Assembly (NCBI RefSeq): GCF_937958655.1
Contig: NZ_CALGNH010000025.1
Location: 95,622 to 159,621, forward strand
DNA length: 64,000 nt
From: an uncultured Winogradskyella sp.
GTDB lineage: Bacteria > Bacteroidota > Bacteroidia > Flavobacteriales > Flavobacteriaceae
Reading direction: 5' to 3'
Below the pieces are notes generated by a model. That model was not told where the DNA came from and did not search any database. It was given only the letters and a program-made list of their open reading frames with translations. Positions 61,544-64,000 of the stretch are shown here, piece after piece. The translations under genes and the position numbers were made by a program. The first letter of the stretch is position 1; every line of letters begins with the position of its first letter.

Positions 61544-61590
61544 CGCGCCTGCCTGTCGGCAGACAGGTCTACCAATTCCGCCACTTGAGC
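61544..61590 (-). pseudogene. tRNA-Leu copy C: 5' fragment with a 20-bp palindromic insertion
   Basis: On the minus strand it begins GCTCAAG TG GCGGAATTGGTAGAC, the 5' half of a tRNA-Leu up to the end of the D loop, then a 20-bp insertion, then GCGC, after which the sequence no longer matches a tRNA and runs into the GIY-YIG gene. Its acceptor arm differs from B (GCTCAAG, not GCCTTGG), so it came from a different tRNA-Leu isoacceptor. No CTTGAGC 3' partner was found nearby. Confidence 0.8.
61548..61567. repeat. 20-bp palindromic insertion in copy C
   Basis: CCTGCCTGTCGGCAGACAGG, two mismatches between halves. It has the same position in the D arm as in copy A. Confidence 0.85.
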
Positions 61591-61602
61591 AATAATGGAC
61601 AA

Positions 61603-61610
61603 CAAAAATA
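61603..61610 (-). promoter_or_regulatory. -7 box of the tRNA-Leu C / GIY-YIG / tRNA-Leu B unit
   Basis: On the minus strand TATTTTTG matches TAnnTTTG, 13 bases before copy C. An upstream TTTTTG ends 23 bases before it. It is the only promoter seen before the intact tRNA, which has none of its own. Confidence 0.6.
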
Positions 61611-61652
61611 GAAAATATTTTTTGCCAACACACCAAAAATACATAGGTTTTA

Positions 61653-61660
61653 TACTTTTG
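61653..61660 (+). promoter_or_regulatory. -7 box of the prs promoter
   Basis: TACTTTTG matches TAnnTTTG. The start codon follows after a leader of about 70 bases with no evident structure. Confidence 0.5.
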
Positions 61661-61731
61661 CGATTAAATATTTTTCTAAATTTGACACGGTCTAAAGCAC
61701 AACTATACAACCTTAATTAATTTTTATTCCT

Positions 61732-62673
61732 ATGTCCAATAATATACCAGAAGCTAAAATTTTTACCTGTACTCAAAGCAAAGATTTAGCAGAAAAAATT
61801 GCTGCTGCGTATGGAGTAGAATTAGGAAAGGTTATAACCTCTACGTATAGCGATGGGGAATTTCAACCGTCTTATGAAGAATCTATTAGAGGTAAACGTA
61901 TATTTATTATAGGATCTACGCATCCTGAACCTAGAAACCTAATGGAGATGTTATTAATGATAGATGCTGCTAAACGTGCTTCTGCAAGACATATAACTGC
62001 TGTGATGCCTTATTTTGGATGGGCAAGACAAGACCGAAAAGACAAACCGAGAGTACCTATTGCGGCTAAACTTATAGCAAAAATGTTGGAGGCTGCAGGT
62101 GCTACTCGTATTATAACTATGGATTTGCATGCTGACCAAATCCAAGGATTCTTTGAAAAACCTGTTGATCATCTCTTTGCATCTACCATCTTTTTACCTT
62201 ATTTAAAAAGCTTAAACTTAGATAATCTTACTATTGCTTCGCCAGATATGGGTGGCTCTAAGCGTGCTTATGCTTATTCTAAAGCTCTAGGGAGCGATGT
62301 CGTAATCTGCTATAAACAACGTGCAAAAGCTAATGTAATTTCGCATATGGAGCTTATTGGTGACGTTACAGGTAAAAACGTGGTTTTAGTAGATGATATG
62401 GTTGATACAGCCGGAACATTAACTAAAGCTGCCGATTTAATGATAGAACGTGGTGCAAAAAGTGTTAGAGCCATTTGTACACATCCTATCTTATCTGGTA
62501 GTGCCTATAAACGTTTAGAAAAATCTAAACTCGAAGAACTTATTGTAACCAATTCTATTCCTCTAAAACAAAAAAGTGAAAAATTACGGGTTCTAAGCTG
62601 CGCTGAACTTTTTGCTGAGGTAATGCATAACGTGCACCATAACCAATCTATAAGCAATAAATTTGTAATGTAA
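61732..62673 (+). CDS. prs: Ribose-phosphate pyrophosphokinase
   Basis: The 313-residue protein makes PRPP from ribose 5-phosphate and ATP, for nucleotide, His and Trp synthesis. Motifs: YSDGEFQPSYEES (about 42-54, catalytic region), MPYFGWARQDRKDKPR (about 97-112, the ATP-binding flexible loop), TMDLHADQIQGFF (about 128-140) and the PRPP loop VLVDDMVDTAGTLTKAA (about 221-237). Length is normal for class I. It is divergent from the tRNA-Leu locus. Confidence 0.95.
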   Translation: MSNNIPEAKIFTCTQSKDLAEKIAAAYGVELGKVITSTYSDGEFQPSYEESIRGKRIFIIGSTHPEPRNLMEMLLMIDAAKRASARHITAVMPYFGWARQDRKDKPRVPIAAKLIAKMLEAAGATRIITMDLHADQIQGFFEKPVDHLFASTIFLPYLKSLNLDNLTIASPDMGGSKRAYAYSKALGSDVVICYKQRAKANVISHMELIGDVTGKNVVLVDDMVDTAGTLTKAADLMIERGAKSVRAICTHPILSGSAYKRLEKSKLEELIVTNSIPLKQKSEKLRVLSCAELFAEVMHNVHHNQSISNKFVM

Positions 62674-62794
62674 TTAAGGCTACTCTAACCTACAACCCAT
62701 TCCTTGTACGTAAATTAAAACCCAAATCAACGTCTTAAATTACCCTAGGCTCAAAAAATAGTCTCAAAAGGCTAGTATTTTTCTATTATATGTT

Positions 62795-62802
62795 TAAATT
62801 TG
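62795..62802 (+). promoter_or_regulatory. -7 box of the L25 gene
   Basis: TAAATTTG matches TAnnTTTG, 83 bases before the assigned ATG. An open frame also starts at 62823, but the L25 family begins at 62886. Confidence 0.5.
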
Positions 62803-62885
62803 CAGCCCTTTAAGGCAAAATTATGCTTAAAAGGATAAAGCCTCAAAATGAGGTCATTAAAAATAATTTAAACAATTTCAAAAAA

Positions 62886-63515
62886 ATGAAATCAATTACA
62901 ATCAACGGATCTCAAAGAGAAAGCGTAGGTAAGTCTTCGACTAAAACCTTACGTAATGCTGGCCAGGTTCCTTGCGTTATATACGGAGGAGACAAGTCAT
63001 TGCATTTCTCAGCACCTGAGTTGGCATTTTCTAAACTTGTATACACGCCCAATGCGCATACAGTTGTGATTGCCTTAGATAATGGTGAAACTTACAATGC
63101 AGTTATGCAAGATATTCAATTTCACCCAGTAACGGATAGAATATTACACATCGACTTCTATCAAACGTTTGAAGACAAAGAAATTACTATGGAAATACCT
63201 GTACAAGTTGTAGGTACTTCTAAAGGTGTCTTAAACGGTGGTGTTTTAAGAAGACCTTACCGTAAACTAAAAGTAAAAGCCATCCCTTCTAAATTACCAG
63301 ATTTTATAGAGGTAGATATTACTCCTTTAAAAATAGGTAGTAAACTTTATATTACTGAGTTAGAAAATGAAGATTATAAATTCTTACATCCTGATAACAC
63401 CGTAGTTTGCCAAGTAAGACGTAGTAGACTAGCAGTTGTTGATGACGAAGATGAAGATGAAGATGAAGCAGTAGAAGGTGGAGCAGATGCAGCACCAGAA
63501 GCGGTTCAAGAATAA
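62886..63515 (+). CDS. 50S ribosomal protein L25/general stress protein Ctc
   Basis: The start is ATG 62886 ([20 protein letters not shown]), the family N-terminus, giving 209 residues. An N-terminal L25 domain (about 1-90) binds 5S rRNA, a beta domain of the long CTC form follows (about 95-185), and the last 25 residues are an acidic tail ([16 protein letters not shown]). Terminator and pth follow, a common order in bacteria. Confidence 0.93.
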   Translation: MKSITINGSQRESVGKSSTKTLRNAGQVPCVIYGGDKSLHFSAPELAFSKLVYTPNAHTVVIALDNGETYNAVMQDIQFHPVTDRILHIDFYQTFEDKEITMEIPVQVVGTSKGVLNGGVLRRPYRKLKVKAIPSKLPDFIEVDITPLKIGSKLYITELENEDYKFLHPDNTVVCQVRRSRLAVVDDEDEDEDEAVEGGADAAPEAVQE

Positions 63516-63536
63516 ATTAACGTATTTCAAATAATT

Positions 63537-63567
63537 AAAAGCATCCACTAATAAGGATGCTTTTTTT
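63537..63567 (+). terminator. Intrinsic terminator after the L25 gene
   Basis: AAAAGCATCC/GGATGCTTTT with an 8-base loop and T7. Confidence 0.88.
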
Positions 63568-63589
63568 ATTTTTACATAAATACAAAAGG

Positions 63590-64000
63590 ATGTTTGGATT
63601 TTTAAAAAAATGGCTTGGTTTTAGCAAAGAAACTTTACAAAATGACGAAGATCAAATGAAAAAATTTTTAATTGTTGGACTAGGAAATATTGGTGATGAC
63701 TATACCGACACCAGACATAATATTGGTTTTAAAATCCTTGATTTCTTAGCCAAAAAACAAGACATTACTTTTGAAACCGCAAAGCTTGGTGATATTACAA
63801 CCCTAAAACTAAAAGGAAGAACATTAATTCTCCTTAAGCCCAGTACTTACATGAACCTTAGTGGTAAAGCCGTTAAATATTGGCTGGATAAAGAAAAAAT
63901 TCCTTTAGATAATCTTTTAATTGTTACCGACGATCTCAATTTACCTTTTGGTGCGTTACGACTAAAAACTAAAGGTAGTGATGGTGGCCATAACGGATTA
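63590..64000 (+). CDS. pth: Peptidyl-tRNA hydrolase, N-terminal part (cut by window end)
   Basis: The frame from ATG 63590 runs to the window end (137 codons). The first 22 residues ([14 protein letters not shown]...) are a short extension; the canonical start would be the in-frame ATG at 63656 ([16 protein letters not shown]). Conserved residues: Asn in GLGNIG, the catalytic His in [17 protein letters not shown] and [13 protein letters not shown], and GSDGGHNGL at the edge. It frees tRNA from stalled peptidyl-tRNAs. Confidence 0.93.
   Translation, partial: MFGFLKKWLGFSKETLQNDEDQMKKFLIVGLGNIGDDYTDTRHNIGFKILDFLAKKQDITFETAKLGDITTLKLKGRTLILLKPSTYMNLSGKAVKYWLDKEKIPLDNLLIVTDDLNLPFGALRLKTKGSDGGHNGL

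Noticed and set aside
62823-62885. N-terminal extension of the L25 gene
   Set aside because: The extension is AT-rich leader sequence; the family N-terminus starts at 62886.

Overview
The window is a low-GC chromosomal segment of a member of the Flavobacteriaceae (Bacteroidota), probably marine. Evidence is the gene content: GLPGLI-family protein, a PorT-like barrel, SusC-like TonB receptors, an L25/Pth pair, a flavobacterial odhA/odhB pair and a ribonucleotide reductase whose ATP-cone sits on NrdB. Many promoters carry the Bacteroidota -7 box TAnnTTTG, and E. coli-type promoters and strong Shine-Dalgarno sequences are scarce. There is no prophage, integrase, transposase, CRISPR array or rRNA operon. 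Most of the window is core chromosome; the unusual material is in intergenic regions and around tRNA-Leu.

Layout. 0-5 kb: the end of an MMPL/RND exporter, an XRE regulator, a small secreted protein whose frame is broken at a T7 tract, and a GLPGLI/TonB-receptor-like pair. 5-14 kb: asnS, rpoN, a PAP2-like membrane protein, then on the minus strand a PorT-like protein, two ExbD, a membrane protein and ExbB, then tRNA-Ser(GGA), asparaginase and TatD. 13.7-15.3 kb: a retropepsin-like protease, an orphan NarL/LuxR response regulator, and two tandem 66-bp repeats each followed by an intrinsic terminator (candidate twin small RNAs), plus a 37-residue membrane peptide. 15.3-21.5 kb: odhB, odhA and a polyprenyl diphosphate synthase, separated by interspersed palindromic repeats. 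21.6-28.4 kb: a TetR-TolC-MFP-RND efflux operon with a perfect 12-bp inverted-repeat operator over its promoter. 28.5-37.5 kb: aspS, a broken gene, a ClC transporter without the gating glutamate, cspA-like, a PrcB-like lipoprotein, tadA, dxs and dgt.

37.6-46 kb may be a phosphate-acquisition island: a TonB receptor with a lipoprotein, a DUF2490 protein and a PiT transporter fused to a PhoU-like domain. Three promoters there carry TAAC repeats at 11-bp spacing, the geometry of PhoB boxes. 46-60.8 kb: an OmpA lipoprotein, nrdA/nrdB, a LytTR response regulator with a TPR histidine kinase, MarC, an S41 protease, a dCMP deaminase-like protein and others. 61-61.7 kb: a tRNA-Leu cluster holding one intact tRNA-Leu(CAA), two damaged tRNA-Leu copies carrying exactly 20-bp palindromic insertions, and a GIY-YIG nuclease gene whose stop codon directly abuts the intact tRNA. 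61.7-64 kb: prs, the L25 gene and the start of pth.

The best candidates for something undescribed are the palindrome-bearing tRNA-Leu/GIY-YIG locus, the tandem repeat-plus-terminator units beside the orphan response regulator, and the 11-bp phased promoter repeats. All functional statements are from reading the sequence; no database search was run.
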